In this document: piece after piece, positions 9,756 through 18,599 of the stretch
Numbering within the stretch: position 1 is the stretch's first letter
Layout of the letters: every line of letters begins with the position of its first letter
Assembly: GCA_963702755.1 (NCBI GenBank)
Contig: CAVPDZ010000004.1
Span: 355,009 to 419,008 of the forward strand
Source of the DNA: JAJPKK01 sp963702755
GTDB taxonomy: Bacteria > Pseudomonadota > Alphaproteobacteria > Rhizobiales > Xanthobacteraceae
Reading direction: 5' to 3'
DNA length: 64,000 bases
Position numbers and translations under genes: made by a program
The notes under the pieces: model-generated
Told to the model about the DNA's origin: nothing
Database searches by the model: none
Seen by the model: the letters and a program-made list of their open reading frames with translations, nothing else

Positions 9756-9808
9756 GGCTTCCTCACCACACCTTATCTTACGGACCGAAAATTTACGGCT
9801 CGAAGCTC

Positions 9809-9882
9809 GTAGGGTGCGCAAAGCGAAGCGTGCGCACCAATCGGCTTCCAGCGGTGCGCACGCTTCGCTTTGCCCACCCTAC
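9809..9882. repeat. GTAGGGTGCGCAAAGCG palindromic repeat
   Basis: Ends GTAGGGTGCGCAAAGCGAAGC and GCTTCGCTTTGCCCACCCTAC are inverted copies. It lies between the permease and the second binding-protein gene. Confidence 0.75.
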
Positions 9883-9891
9883 ACATCTCCT

Positions 9892-10749
9892 CTAGTCAGC
9901 CTGGCTGGCCGCGGTCCATGGCGCGACTTTGATCTCCAACACTCGCAGCAGCGCCGTCAGCGTCACGCCGAGAATGCCGAGCGTCACGATGGGCACGAAC
10001 ATCTTGTCGACCTGGTAGGTCGAGGCGGTGCGCACGATCAGGTAGCCGATGCCCGAGATCGCCGTATAGAGATCGGCGAGCACCATGCCGATCAGGCCGC
10101 GTCCGACCGCGAGCCGCAGGCCGGTGACGATGAACGGCAACGCGCCCGGCAGGACGATGTTGAACCACAGCTGCCGCTCGCTGCAGCGAAACGAGCGCCC
10201 GACCTCGACGAGCCGCGGATCGACGTTCTTCACGCCCTGATAGGTGTTGATCGCCATCGGGAAGAACGCGAACAGGAACAGGATGATCACCTTCGCGGTC
10301 GTCTCGTATCCGGCCCACAGCACGATGAGCGGCACGAGCGCAACGCTCGGGATCGAGTAGAGGAACGTGATGTAGATGCCGAGCGCGACATCGAGCACCC
10401 AGAACCGCGCCAGCAGCAGACCCGTCGCAATCCCGATCACCGCGGCGGCGGCGAGGCCGAGCACCAGCACCACGAGGCTCGGCGCGAGATAGGTCCACAA
10501 TTCCCCGCTCGCGATCATGGTCGACCGCCGCGGATGCGACCGCGCTCGGCGTCGTGAACAGGACCGGATCGATGCGCGCGCCGTAGATCTGCCAGATGCC
10601 AAGCACGATCACGAGCGAGGCGAGCCGGATGCGCGATCTCCTGAAACTGCCGGCGCCGCCGGCGCGCCGCCGCGACCTTCTGGGCGCGGCTGCGATCGCC
10701 TTCGACGCCCGTCGAGCACCGCGGCCTGATCGTGAGCCTGCACGGTCAT
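9892..10749 (-). pseudogene. ABC transporter permease, NitT/TauT type, two compensating frameshifts
   Basis: The gene encodes an inner-membrane permease of about 285 residues. The main part holds several membrane segments and the EAA-type loop (RSFRCSERQLWFNIVLPGALPF). The N-terminal part is broken: one base seems missing near 10710 and one extra near 10525, so the middle piece LASLVIVLGIWQIYGARIDP lies in another frame than both ends. The ATG at 10749 overlaps the stop of the ATPase gene by one base (TGATG), which shows translational coupling. Its partners are the ATPase upstream and the two binding proteins downstream. Confidence 0.75.
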
Positions 10750-11561
10750 CAGGCCACCTCCGCGCGCTCGCGGACCGGCCGCGCCGTATGCAGCTGCCGC
10801 CAGATATGGGCGCGCAGATCGGCGAACCGCGGATCGGCGCGGACCGCCTCCGCGTCGCGATGGCGGCCGAACGGGATGTCGAGCACTTCCTTGATGCGGC
10901 CCGGCCGCGCCGTCATCACGGCGATGCGGTCGCCCAGCACGATCGCCTCGTCGATCGAATGGGTGATGAACACCATGGTCTTGCGCTCGTCCGGCCGCTC
11001 CATCAGTTGCAGCAGCTCCTCCTGCAGGATTTCGCGGGTCTGCGCGTCGAGCGCGGCGAACGGCTCGTCCATCAGCAGGATCGACGGGTTGACGGCGAGC
11101 GCGCGCACGAGGCCGACGCGCTGCTGCATGCCGCCCGAGAGCTGATAGGGATAATGGCGCTCGAATCCGGTCAGGCCGACGAGATCGAGATAATGCCGAA
11201 CCCGCGCGGCGATCTCGGCCGGCCTGGCGCCGGCGACAGCGAGCCCGAAAGCGGCGTTCTGGTAGACCGTCTTCCAGGGCAATAGCCCGAAATGCTGAAA
11301 TACCGTGGCAACGCCCTCCGGCGGACCGGCAACCCTGCGCCCGCCGACCGCAAGCTCGCCTTCGCTCAGATCGATGAGGCCGGCAATGCAGCGCAGGAAC
11401 GTCGTCTTGCCGCAGCCGCTCGGGCCGACGATGCACAAAATTTCCTGATGACGCACATCAAGCGTGAGCTGGCGAAAGGCCACGACGGCGCCGTCCAGGA
11501 ACAATTTGCTGGCGGCGCGCGAGGTGACCGCAAAACGCCTGTCCGTCTCCGAAACGGCCAA
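10749..11561 (-). CDS. ABC transporter ATPase, NitT/TauT (SsuB-like) type
   Basis: The protein has 270 residues with Walker A GPSGCGKTT, Q-loop VFQHFGLLPW, signature LSGGMQQR, Walker B ILLMDEPF, D-loop ALDAQT and H-switch ITHS, all intact. It energises import with the permease that follows in the TGATG overlap. The start is a TTG at 11561, chosen because GGGAGGAG lies just upstream and no ATG occurs before the Walker A region. It is the first gene of the minus-strand transporter operon and one of its few members without a frameshift. The cargo is unknown; relatives carry nitrate, sulfonates, taurine or pyrimidine precursors. Confidence 0.9.
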   Translation of the reverse strand: MAVSETDRRFAVTSRAASKLFLDGAVVAFRQLTLDVRHQEILCIVGPSGCGKTTFLRCIAGLIDLSEGELAVGGRRVAGPPEGVATVFQHFGLLPWKTVYQNAAFGLAVAGARPAEIAARVRHYLDLVGLTGFERHYPYQLSGGMQQRVGLVRALAVNPSILLMDEPFAALDAQTREILQEELLQLMERPDERKTMVFITHSIDEAIVLGDRIAVMTARPGRIKEVLDIPFGRHRDAEAVRADPRFADLRAHIWRQLHTARPVRERAEVA

Positions 11562-11618
11562 CGACTCCTCCCTTGCCCCACCGCAAGTCCCGTTTTCGGG
11601 CGCGGTCCTTTTTTAAAT

Positions 11619-12011
11619 TCAGCGTCGGCGGCCGCTGCCGCTTATCGATCGGGCCCCCGGCAAACCGGCGTCACCCGGGTCGGTCTCGCGAATCTTCTTC
11701 GCGTCCCGCATGATCTCCAGGCACGACAACAGCTCGACATAGCTGGGTGCACCGCCGGTACGCACGTTGCCGACGCACTGCGTTTTGTCGGCCGCACTGA
11801 ACTTCGCCCAGTCCTTCTTGAGCGTGTCGAGGGCGGCATTCTCGTCGCCCATGCAAGCAGCCTTGTCGCGCCCAAGAACAATGGCGCCGCGAGCGGCCGC
11901 ATCGCAACTCGGGCCGACATTGAGACGGGGGGGACTATCGGCAAGTGCGATCGCACCCTGCGCACCGAAAGCCAGGGCTGTAAGCGCGATCCTGACAAAA
12001 AAAGCGGACAT
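11619..12011 (-). CDS. Small secreted conserved hypothetical protein
   Basis: The protein has 130 residues with a signal peptide ending IALAD at about residue 25. The mature part has four cysteines and the pattern PSCDAA, GRDKAACMGDE, DKTQC and PSYVELLSC, a layout I have seen in uncharacterised Bradyrhizobium proteins. It would be periplasmic. ATG at 12011 follows GAGGAG at a good distance. The basic SISGSGRRR tail is unconserved-looking. No function can be assigned. Confidence 0.7.
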   Translation of the reverse strand: MSAFFVRIALTALAFGAQGAIALADSPPRLNVGPSCDAAARGAIVLGRDKAACMGDENAALDTLKKDWAKFSAADKTQCVGNVRTGGAPSYVELLSCLEIMRDAKKIRETDPGDAGLPGARSISGSGRRR

Positions 12012-12349
12012 GGTCTCCTCGTCTGCGGCTTTCCCCGCGGGCCAATCTAAGCCAGATCACACTATACATTGTAACGCCGATTTCGCTTAGCAATTAGTGC
12101 GCCTTCCAGAAGCGTCTTTTCAGCCTGGGTCTTGCAAGGCACATCGCAGGTCGGCGGGCTGAGGGGCCTGCCCGGCGGATGGCGCCCGAACGCTTCGGCC
12201 GATGACGTCCCGCTCGGGGCCATGCTAAAGCTTTGGCGGGGAGGTGAGTGCGGGTCTGCCGGCCAGGTCCGGTCGCCGTATGTCATCCCGCCCAAGCTGC
12301 TCCTGCGCCGGTTGCGCACGAGCCAACACACAAACTCGGGGAGAAACTC
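12012..12349. other. Divergent intergenic region
   Basis: These 338 bp separate the divergent small secreted gene and the first MBL gene and must hold both promoters. An AT-richer patch lies at about 12058-12095. No clear operator or repeat copy is visible. Confidence 0.45.
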
Positions 12350-13234
12350 ATGACGCGTCTCGCTACCGCATTGCTCGCGTGCGGCCTCATCGCGGCAGCC
12401 CTGCCGGCGCCCGCTCAAACCCCGCCACCGCTGTTCTCGACCACCAAGGTTGACGGCACCGACGGCGTCTACATCTTCCGCTATCAGGGCCATCAGGCCA
12501 TGTTCGTCGTGACGCCCGACGGCGTCATTGCCACCGATCCGATCGGCGAGCGGCGGCCGGCGGCGGCGGCCTATATTGCGGAAATCCGCAAGATCACCCA
12601 GGCACCGATCAAGTACGTCGTTTACAGCCACGGCCACTTCGACCACATTGCCGGCGGCAAGCCGTTCAAGGACCTGGGCGCGACGTTCGTCTCTCATTGG
12701 CGCACCAAGACGCTGCTCGAGCAGCGCAAGAATCCGGATGTCGTCATGCCGGATTTCGTAGTCGATGATGCCGGCGGCAAGATCGAGCTCGGCGGCACCA
12801 CCCTCGAACTGCTCTACCTTGGCAAGAACCACGGCGACAATTCGCTCGTGATGCGCCTGCCCAAGGAGAAGATTATCTTCGTGGTCGACTTCCTGCCGCT
12901 GTCGGGCACCCAGTTCCGCATCATGGCGGACACTTATCTGCCGGAACAGGAAGACACGATGAAGAAGATCCTGGCCATGGACTGGGATCGGCTGATCGCG
13001 GGGCATCCGGGCGCCGGCGGTCGGCAGATCGGCAACAAGGACGACGTCAAGGTCGACCTCGACTACATGCTTGACCTCTCCGCGGCCGTGAAAAAGGCAA
13101 CCGAAGAGGGCAAGTGCTACGCCGGCGCGATCGCCGAGATCAAGCTGCCGAAGTACGAGAACCTCGCCGGCTATCAGCAAAACCTCGCCGGCAACATCGA
13201 GCGCTACTGCGATTATTGGAACCGCGGCATCTGA
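12350..13234 (+). CDS. Secreted metallo-beta-lactamase-fold hydrolase (twin copy A)
   Basis: The protein has 294 residues with a signal peptide ending APAQ at about residue 20. The zinc motif is H-G-H-F-D-H, preceded by KYVVYS; the later GHPG supplies a further metal histidine. This is the MBL fold of glyoxalase II and related hydrolases, here periplasmic. It shares with copy B (13436) the opening STTKV, YIFRYQGHQ, VIATDPIGE, GGTTLEL, LPKEKI, the AGNIERY repeat near the end and the last residues YWNRGI, so the pair arose by tandem duplication. ATG at 12350 follows GGGGAG. The cluster position just before a cytochrome and PQQ dehydrogenases suggests a role with them, but this is inference. Confidence 0.85.
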   Translation: MTRLATALLACGLIAAALPAPAQTPPPLFSTTKVDGTDGVYIFRYQGHQAMFVVTPDGVIATDPIGERRPAAAAYIAEIRKITQAPIKYVVYSHGHFDHIAGGKPFKDLGATFVSHWRTKTLLEQRKNPDVVMPDFVVDDAGGKIELGGTTLELLYLGKNHGDNSLVMRLPKEKIIFVVDFLPLSGTQFRIMADTYLPEQEDTMKKILAMDWDRLIAGHPGAGGRQIGNKDDVKVDLDYMLDLSAAVKKATEEGKCYAGAIAEIKLPKYENLAGYQQNLAGNIERYCDYWNRGI

Positions 13235-13304
13235 TGCGGCGCCGTCGCGTTTGATGCGAGGGTAACGAAGTCGCCGGGGTCTATCCCGGCGACTTGCGCA
13301 AACT

Positions 13305-13392
13305 GTAGCCCGGATGAGCGGAGCGACATCCGGGACGACGGTGAGATAACGAGAAGACTGGACCCGGATGTCGCTGCGCTTATCCGGGCTGC
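13305..13392. repeat. GTAGCCCGGATG-type palindromic repeat
   Basis: Begins GTAGCCCGGATGAGCGGAGC and ends TATCCGGGCTGC; it lies between the twin MBL genes. Confidence 0.7.
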
Positions 13393-13435
13393 AAGCATTC
13401 ACCGAATTTTCAAAGACGGGGCGGGTAAAAGGTAC

Positions 13436-14323
13436 ATGATGCGCATAGCGACCGCTTTCCTCGCCGGCATTCTCGCGGCCGCCGCCGTGCCGGCGAGCGC
13501 CCAGACCCCACCGGCGCCGTTCTCGACCACGAAAGTCGAGGGCACTGAAGGGGTCTACATCTTCCGCTATCAGGGCCACCAGTCGATGTTCGTCGTCACG
13601 CCGCAGGGCGTGATCGCCACCGATCCGATCGGTGAGCACCGGCCCGAGGCGGTGACGACCTACATCTCCGAAATCCGCAAGGTTACTCAGGCGCCGATCA
13701 AGTATGTGATCTACAGCCACAGCCATTACGATCACATCGCCGGCGGCAAGCCGTTCAAGGACTTGGGCGCGACCTTCATCGCCCACAAGAACGCCAAGGC
13801 GATCCTGCAACTGCGCAAGAATCCGGACATCGTCATTCCGGACCAGACCGTGGACGGTGCTCTCAAGACCATTACGCTCGGCGGCACCACGCTCGAACTG
13901 CATTACGTCGGCAAGAACCACTCCGACAATTCGCTCATCATGCGGCTGCCGAAGGAGAAGATCGTCTTCGTGGTCGATTTCCTGCCGATCCACAGCATCG
14001 AGTTCCGCGGCATGGCGGACGAGTATCTGCCCGATCTCGAGACCTCGATTCAGAAAATCGTGGCGATGGATTGGGAGCGTCTGATTCCCGGCCATCCGGG
14101 GCCCGCGGGCCGGCAAATCGGCACCAAGGCCGATGCGCGCGAGCATTTGGAATATCTGCAAACGCTCTCCGCCGCAGTGAAGCAGGCGGTCGACGAACGC
14201 AAGAGCTACGCCGACGCCATCAGGGACATCAAGCTCCCGAAATACGAAAGCTTCAGCGGCTACGGCGCGTTTCTCGCCGGCAACATCGAGCGCTACTACG
14301 ACTACTGGAATCGTGGCATCTGA
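13436..14323 (+). CDS. Secreted metallo-beta-lactamase-fold hydrolase (twin copy B)
   Basis: The protein has 295 residues (294 if the second of two adjacent ATGs is used). The signal peptide ends ASAQ. The zinc motif is H-S-H-Y-D-H and GHPGP follows in the C-terminal half. It is the duplicate of copy A and ends with the same YWNRGI. AAAGG precedes the start. It ends one base before the ATG of the membrane protein gene, so both are probably read from one transcript. The substrate is unknown. Confidence 0.85.
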   Translation: MMRIATAFLAGILAAAAVPASAQTPPAPFSTTKVEGTEGVYIFRYQGHQSMFVVTPQGVIATDPIGEHRPEAVTTYISEIRKVTQAPIKYVIYSHSHYDHIAGGKPFKDLGATFIAHKNAKAILQLRKNPDIVIPDQTVDGALKTITLGGTTLELHYVGKNHSDNSLIMRLPKEKIVFVVDFLPIHSIEFRGMADEYLPDLETSIQKIVAMDWERLIPGHPGPAGRQIGTKADAREHLEYLQTLSAAVKQAVDERKSYADAIRDIKLPKYESFSGYGAFLAGNIERYYDYWNRGI

Positions 14324-14324
14324 A

Positions 14325-14900
14325 ATGACCGCAATCGCTGACAGCGGCCCCGGCCAACTCATTCGCTGGCACTATCTCGGTTATGCGGTGATTGCGCTCG
14401 GCGTGATGACTGTGGCGATCATGAGCGGGGAGCGCTGGTTCCTCAACTTCGTCCACGTCATATGCGGCGTGATGTGGACCGGCACCGACCTGTTCATGGG
14501 GTTCATCATGGGTCCGGTTCTGCGCCGCGTCGATCCCGCGGCCCGCCGGGAGGTCATCACCCGGCTGGTGCCAAAAACCCTGTTCCTGATGCCGACGCTG
14601 GCGATCATCACCGGCACGACCGGCTGGTATCTTGCAAAGGACCTCGGCTTGCTCGATTTGCCCTGGCCGCAATTCGGCTGGGTCGTTGCGGCGCTCACGC
14701 TTGTCGTGCTGATGACGATCCAGGGTACCGGCTATCTGCTGCCGACCAACCTGCGCGTCTGCATCGAGTTGCGCCGGCCCAATCCCGATATTCCGTGGAT
14801 CAGCCGCACTATGCGTTACTTTTTCATCGCGGTCGCGATGCAAGGTGTGATGCAGGTCCTGACCATCGTCATCATGGCGCGGTTCGTCACCGGCTTGTGA
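14325..14900 (+). CDS. Integral membrane protein, CopD/DUF2269-like
   Basis: The protein has 191 residues with about five hydrophobic segments (roughly 15-35, 40-65, 85-105, 120-145, 165-185). The segment NFVHVICGVMWTGTDLFMG resembles the haem- or copper-related membrane proteins grouped as CopD or DUF2269, with a conserved histidine inside a helix. It starts one base after the stop of MBL copy B, so they are likely co-translated. A GTG at 14313 inside the previous gene is another possible start. An exact function cannot be given; a role with the nearby cytochrome is possible. Confidence 0.6.
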   Translation: MTAIADSGPGQLIRWHYLGYAVIALGVMTVAIMSGERWFLNFVHVICGVMWTGTDLFMGFIMGPVLRRVDPAARREVITRLVPKTLFLMPTLAIITGTTGWYLAKDLGLLDLPWPQFGWVVAALTLVVLMTIQGTGYLLPTNLRVCIELRRPNPDIPWISRTMRYFFIAVAMQGVMQVLTIVIMARFVTGL

Positions 14901-15109
14901 CGCGATCCGCGAAGGCATTGCACGCCCTGTAACCAAAGGCTCCGACGCAGGCGGCCTCCCGGATATCGGAGCGCCTCCCCGAGCGCGAGGTTCTTTGCTA
15001 TGATTCTCATCCCTCGTGCACGTTGCAGGCTGTCGCAGCACGGCAGCGCAGTTCGTCCCCGGCGGCTTTCGGCTCGACCGCGACCGCTCCGAAACACCAG
15101 AGGATCGCC

Positions 15110-15643
15110 ATGAAATTCTTGGGCTTCATCGGTGCGCTTGCCATCGTCGTCGGAATCGCAGCGGCGGCGTTTTTCTTCGGCGGCTTCTACAATATCGCGG
15201 CGACGGAGCAGGATCTGGGCGTCGTCACCTGGGCGCTGGAACACGTTCGCGAAGCTTCCATCAAACGTCATGCGACCGAAGCCCCGCCGTCGGGGTTCGA
15301 CGACCCCGCCAACGTGCAGGCCGGCGCACGCGCGTTCGCGGCGCGGGGCTGCGCGAACTGCCACGGGGCGCCCGGTGTCCCCTGGGCCAAGTTTTCGGAA
15401 GGCCTGCATCCGGACCCGCCGGACCTCAAGGACATCGCAGGGGGGATATCGCCCCAGCAGATCTTTTGGGTGGTGCGCAACGGCATCAACATGACCGGCA
15501 TGCCGTCCTTCGTGGGCAGCACATCGAGCGAGATGGAAATCTGGCAGATTGCCGCCTTCGTGAAGAAGATCGGCAGCGTCTCGGATGCGGATTACAAGAG
15601 CTGGGTCGACGCGGGACCGCCTCCGCCCGAGCCCCCCAAGTAA
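15110..15643 (+). CDS. Membrane-anchored mono-haem cytochrome c
   Basis: The protein has 177 residues with an N-terminal hydrophobic anchor or leader at 1-30 and one haem site C81-A-N-C84-H85. The likely axial methionine is in TGMPSF. The tail is proline-rich (PPPPEPP). It belongs to the class I cytochromes c that accept electrons in the periplasm. The start at 15110 is the ATG before MKFLGF, behind an AGAGGA site; upstream codons lack leader character. As the only cytochrome in the window it is a candidate acceptor for the three quinoproteins at 16.7-22 kb, which is inference from proximity. Confidence 0.85.
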   Translation: MKFLGFIGALAIVVGIAAAAFFFGGFYNIAATEQDLGVVTWALEHVREASIKRHATEAPPSGFDDPANVQAGARAFAARGCANCHGAPGVPWAKFSEGLHPDPPDLKDIAGGISPQQIFWVVRNGINMTGMPSFVGSTSSEMEIWQIAAFVKKIGSVSDADYKSWVDAGPPPPEPPK

Positions 15644-15704
15644 CGACGCCGCCGAGCGCCCACGTCAGGGCGCTCGACGTTCGCTATGTCCGATGCGGTC
15701 TGAG

Positions 15705-15947
15705 TTACGAGCGCTTGCCCGCGCGCTCGATCTGGAGCTGTTCCGCCCGCCCCTGGGGATCCTTGAGATTGCCGTCCATTACGAAAATGACGGCGATCCA
15801 TGAGGTGGCGAAATTGGCGAAGAACAGCGCCAGGAAGACAACGAGGCTCGCGGTCGTCGAAAATTGTTTTTCGATGTAAAGACCGATCGCGACGGAGACG
15901 GCCGCTCCGATGACGACAAACACAACGTAAAGTACCAGCGCCTTCAT
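15705..15947 (-). CDS. Small two-helix membrane protein
   Basis: The protein has 80 residues with two hydrophobic segments at about 4-24 and 33-56 and a charged C-terminal tail (DPQGRAEQ, ERAGKRS). GGGAG stands upstream of the ATG at 15947. The gene is convergent with the cytochrome gene. I do not recognise the family; similar small membrane proteins are common in Bradyrhizobium relatives. Confidence 0.65.
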   Translation of the reverse strand: MKALVLYVVFVVIGAAVSVAIGLYIEKQFSTTASLVVFLALFFANFATSWIAVIFVMDGNLKDPQGRAEQLQIERAGKRS

Positions 15948-16225
15948 GGCGTGCTCCCTGCATACCCCGGGGGCCCGCCGAGCCTTGCGGCCCTCGTCGG
16001 CTAAACGTCCCGGCTCATGTGCCGGCCCGGAAATGCCCTCCCGCCAGCGTCCCCGCCAGTATGGCGAAAATCATTTCCCGCCGCAAACAGCGTTTTCGAT
16101 CGGTCCTCTCGTAACGTGCCCTGACCACCGAGACGGCAATTTGCAGCGAATTGAAGCGATTTGCGTCTCCTGGGCTTAATCCTCGCCGGCTAGGGTAGCG
16201 GGCCAATTCAATATCGGGCACGCAC

Positions 16226-16567
16226 ATGCGCTTTTCGCGCCAACGCAACAAAGCGGCCATTGCCGCGCTGACCGTCTGTTTCGTGTCGCTCTCCGCGGCA
16301 ATCGTCATCATCATCAGCGAGCAGCTTTCGCTGGCGGCGATCGAGAACGCGCGCAAGGCGGAAATCGACGCTGCGCAGCAGGAACTCCGGCAGGTTGGAA
16401 CGATCGCCATCTCCGAGGGTTCGCGGCGATGCCGCTATCTTTCATTCGACAACGCCACCGGCGGGTTTCGCGAGAACGGCTCGAGCACCTGTCGGGAGGA
16501 AACGCCGGTCGGCAATTCGACTCGCGGCCGCATGGACGCGATCCGCAGCGCCTTTTCAGGCCGCTGA
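16226..16567 (+). CDS. Hypothetical protein with one N-terminal membrane helix
   Basis: The protein has 113 residues. A basic start is followed by a membrane segment at about 12-31, then a helical stretch rich in Ala and Glu (about 35-56), and a small domain with two cysteines in the pattern CRYLSFDN and STCREE. The layout resembles the small pilus-like or assembly-protein products seen in Bradyrhizobium, but no function can be assigned. It stands alone on the plus strand before the PQQ cluster. Confidence 0.55.
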   Translation: MRFSRQRNKAAIAALTVCFVSLSAAIVIIISEQLSLAAIENARKAEIDAAQQELRQVGTIAISEGSRRCRYLSFDNATGGFRENGSSTCREETPVGNSTRGRMDAIRSAFSGR

Positions 16568-16706
16568 GCCGTCGGCGGTAGCTCGGCCGCATCCCGCATT
16601 GAGATAGCTGCCAAGACGACGCCCGGCTTTGCCGATACTGTCGGTTGTGATGTAGTCTTGCTGTCAACAGCCGCGGCTCAGCGGCGAGACGAGCGGGAGG
16701 GACATC

Positions 16707-18431
16707 ATGGCGATCAGCAATGTTGTACTGCGCGCGGCACTCATCGCGGGGACCAGCCTCGCGGCCGGCATCGTTGTGCCGACGCTTGCGGCCGATGTGA
16801 CGCCGGAGCGGCTTATCAACGCCGACAAGGAACCGCAAAACTGGTTGATGAACCACCGCACCTATGACGGCCAGCGCTATTCGCCGCTCGCCCGCATCAA
16901 CCGGGACAACGTCAGGAACCTCAAAATCGCGTACGCCGTGCCGCTTGGCGGCGGCGCCGGCAACGAATTCACCAACGCGACGCCGCTGGTCGAGGACGGT
17001 TTCCTCTACGTCACGGATTCCTGGAATGTGCTCTACAAGATCGACGTCCGCTCCGGCGATGTCGGGCGCATCCTGTGGCGCATGGACCCCAAGCAGGATC
17101 GCCAGATGCGCAGCCGCGGTGCCGCGCTCACCGGCAACCTCGTCGTGACCGGCGCCGGCGGCTTCGGCAACTCGCCGCGCATCATCGCGACCGACAAGGA
17201 AACCGGCAAGGTAGTGTGGGAGAGCTCGTTCTCCGACACACCGGACGTGACCTTCACGGCGGCGCCGCTCGCCATCAAGGACAAGATCATCATCGGCGCC
17301 GCCAACGGCGACCAGGGCGTCCGCGACTGGATGGCCGGCCTCGATGCCAAGACCGGCAAGCGGCTGTGGCTCAAATATACGATTCCGGCACCGGGCGAAC
17401 CGGGCTCGGAGACCTGGAAAGGCAACACCAATGCGTGGCAGACGGGAGGAGGCGCCATCTGGGTGACCGGCACGTACGATCCGGCCACCAACCAGACCCT
17501 GTGGGGCACCGGCAATCCGGTGCCGATGTTCGACCCGTTCTACCGGCCGGGCGACAACCTCTTCACCAACAGCGTCATCTCCTACAATCCCGACACCGGC
17601 AACATGAACTGGTACTTCCAGTTCACGCCCGGCGACATGTGGGATTACGACGAGGTCGGCACCCACATCCTGATCGACGGGCAGGTCGGCGGACAGGCGC
17701 GCAAGCTCATCACGCACTCGGCGCGCAACGGCTTCCTCTACACCATGGAGCGCGCCAACGGCGCCATGATGCTCGCGAAGCCCTACGTGGAGGTGAACTG
17801 GACCAAGGGCATCGACCAGAAGACCGGCAAGCCGCTCGACTACGATCCGACCAAGGAGATCCAGACCTACGCAGGCGTCGGGAACCTCGTGCCGGGTGAG
17901 CCGCTCAAGAAGGTGTGCCCGTCACAGGCCGGCGGCAACAACTACTGGCCGTCATCGTACAGCCCGAAGACGAAGTTCCTCTACATCCCGGCGCTGTCGA
18001 ACTGCGTCACCATCACGATCGACCGCGACAAGCACAATGCCCAGCGCGGCTGGAACGGCGGCTTGAGTACGACCGAGGATCGCTGGGAGAGCAATCTCAC
18101 CGCGGTCGATCCGCTCACCGGTGAGATCAAGAAGACCACGCACCTGCGCTATCCGAACTATTCCGGCACGCTCGCGACCGGCGGCGGGCTCGTGTTCCTG
18201 GCGCTGCTCGACGGCACCGTTGCGGCCTATGACGACACCACGCTCGACCAGCTGTGGAAGATCAACGTCGGCTCCGGCTTCTCGGCGCCGCCGATGACCT
18301 TCGAGGTCAACGGCAAGCAGTATGTCGCGATCGTGTCGGGGCCGAGCCCGGTGGCGCGCGGACGCCTCGCCAACACGCCGGAGCTCAAGGACCAGCGCAA
18401 CGCGCTCGTGCTCTACGTATTCGGGCTGTGA
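16707..18431 (+). CDS. PQQ-dependent alcohol dehydrogenase-type quinoprotein (copy 1 of 3)
   Basis: The protein has 574 residues with a signal peptide ending TLAAD at about residue 30. It is a periplasmic eight-bladed propeller of the methanol/ethanol dehydrogenase family: NWLMNHRTYDGQRYSPL at the start, PGDNLFTNS and TGNPVP at the metal site, and the catalytic stretch GDMWDYDEVG. An aspartate two positions after the catalytic one (D-Y-D) is the signature of lanthanide-type enzymes. The adjacent cysteine pair of classical enzymes is absent; only two cysteines remain, about 30 residues apart, in KKVCPSQ and LSNC. There is no fused haem domain, so it needs an external cytochrome. The start follows CGGGAGGG. 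Confidence 0.9.
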   Translation: MAISNVVLRAALIAGTSLAAGIVVPTLAADVTPERLINADKEPQNWLMNHRTYDGQRYSPLARINRDNVRNLKIAYAVPLGGGAGNEFTNATPLVEDGFLYVTDSWNVLYKIDVRSGDVGRILWRMDPKQDRQMRSRGAALTGNLVVTGAGGFGNSPRIIATDKETGKVVWESSFSDTPDVTFTAAPLAIKDKIIIGAANGDQGVRDWMAGLDAKTGKRLWLKYTIPAPGEPGSETWKGNTNAWQTGGGAIWVTGTYDPATNQTLWGTGNPVPMFDPFYRPGDNLFTNSVISYNPDTGNMNWYFQFTPGDMWDYDEVGTHILIDGQVGGQARKLITHSARNGFLYTMERANGAMMLAKPYVEVNWTKGIDQKTGKPLDYDPTKEIQTYAGVGNLVPGEPLKKVCPSQAGGNNYWPSSYSPKTKFLYIPALSNCVTITIDRDKHNAQRGWNGGLSTTEDRWESNLTAVDPLTGEIKKTTHLRYPNYSGTLATGGGLVFLALLDGTVAAYDDTTLDQLWKINVGSGFSAPPMTFEVNGKQYVAIVSGPSPVARGRLANTPELKDQRNALVLYVFGL

Positions 18432-18439
18432 GGTGATTC

Positions 18440-18575
18440 GTAGCCCGGATGGAGCGAACGGGTCCCGCCCCGGCGGGCCCGATGACAGGCTCCGCGCAAT
18501 CCGGGAACGGCCGTGCCGCCGGGCGAGACTTTCCCCGCATTGCGCGCTGGCAAGCCGGCGCTTCATGCGGGCTAC
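18440..18575. repeat. Degenerate GTAGCCCGGATG-type repeat
   Basis: Begins GTAGCCCGGATGGAGCG and ends ATGCGGGCTAC; it separates the first two quinoprotein genes and is longer and less symmetrical than the other copies. Confidence 0.6.
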
Positions 18576-18599
18576 GATCTGAAACTTGGGGAGGACCTT

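Noticed and set aside
12062..14362. A 766-codon open frame on the minus strand opposite the twin MBL genes
   Set aside because: It lies wholly antisense to two well-supported genes with leaders and zinc motifs; its product is low-complexity and shows no domain. It results from high GC.
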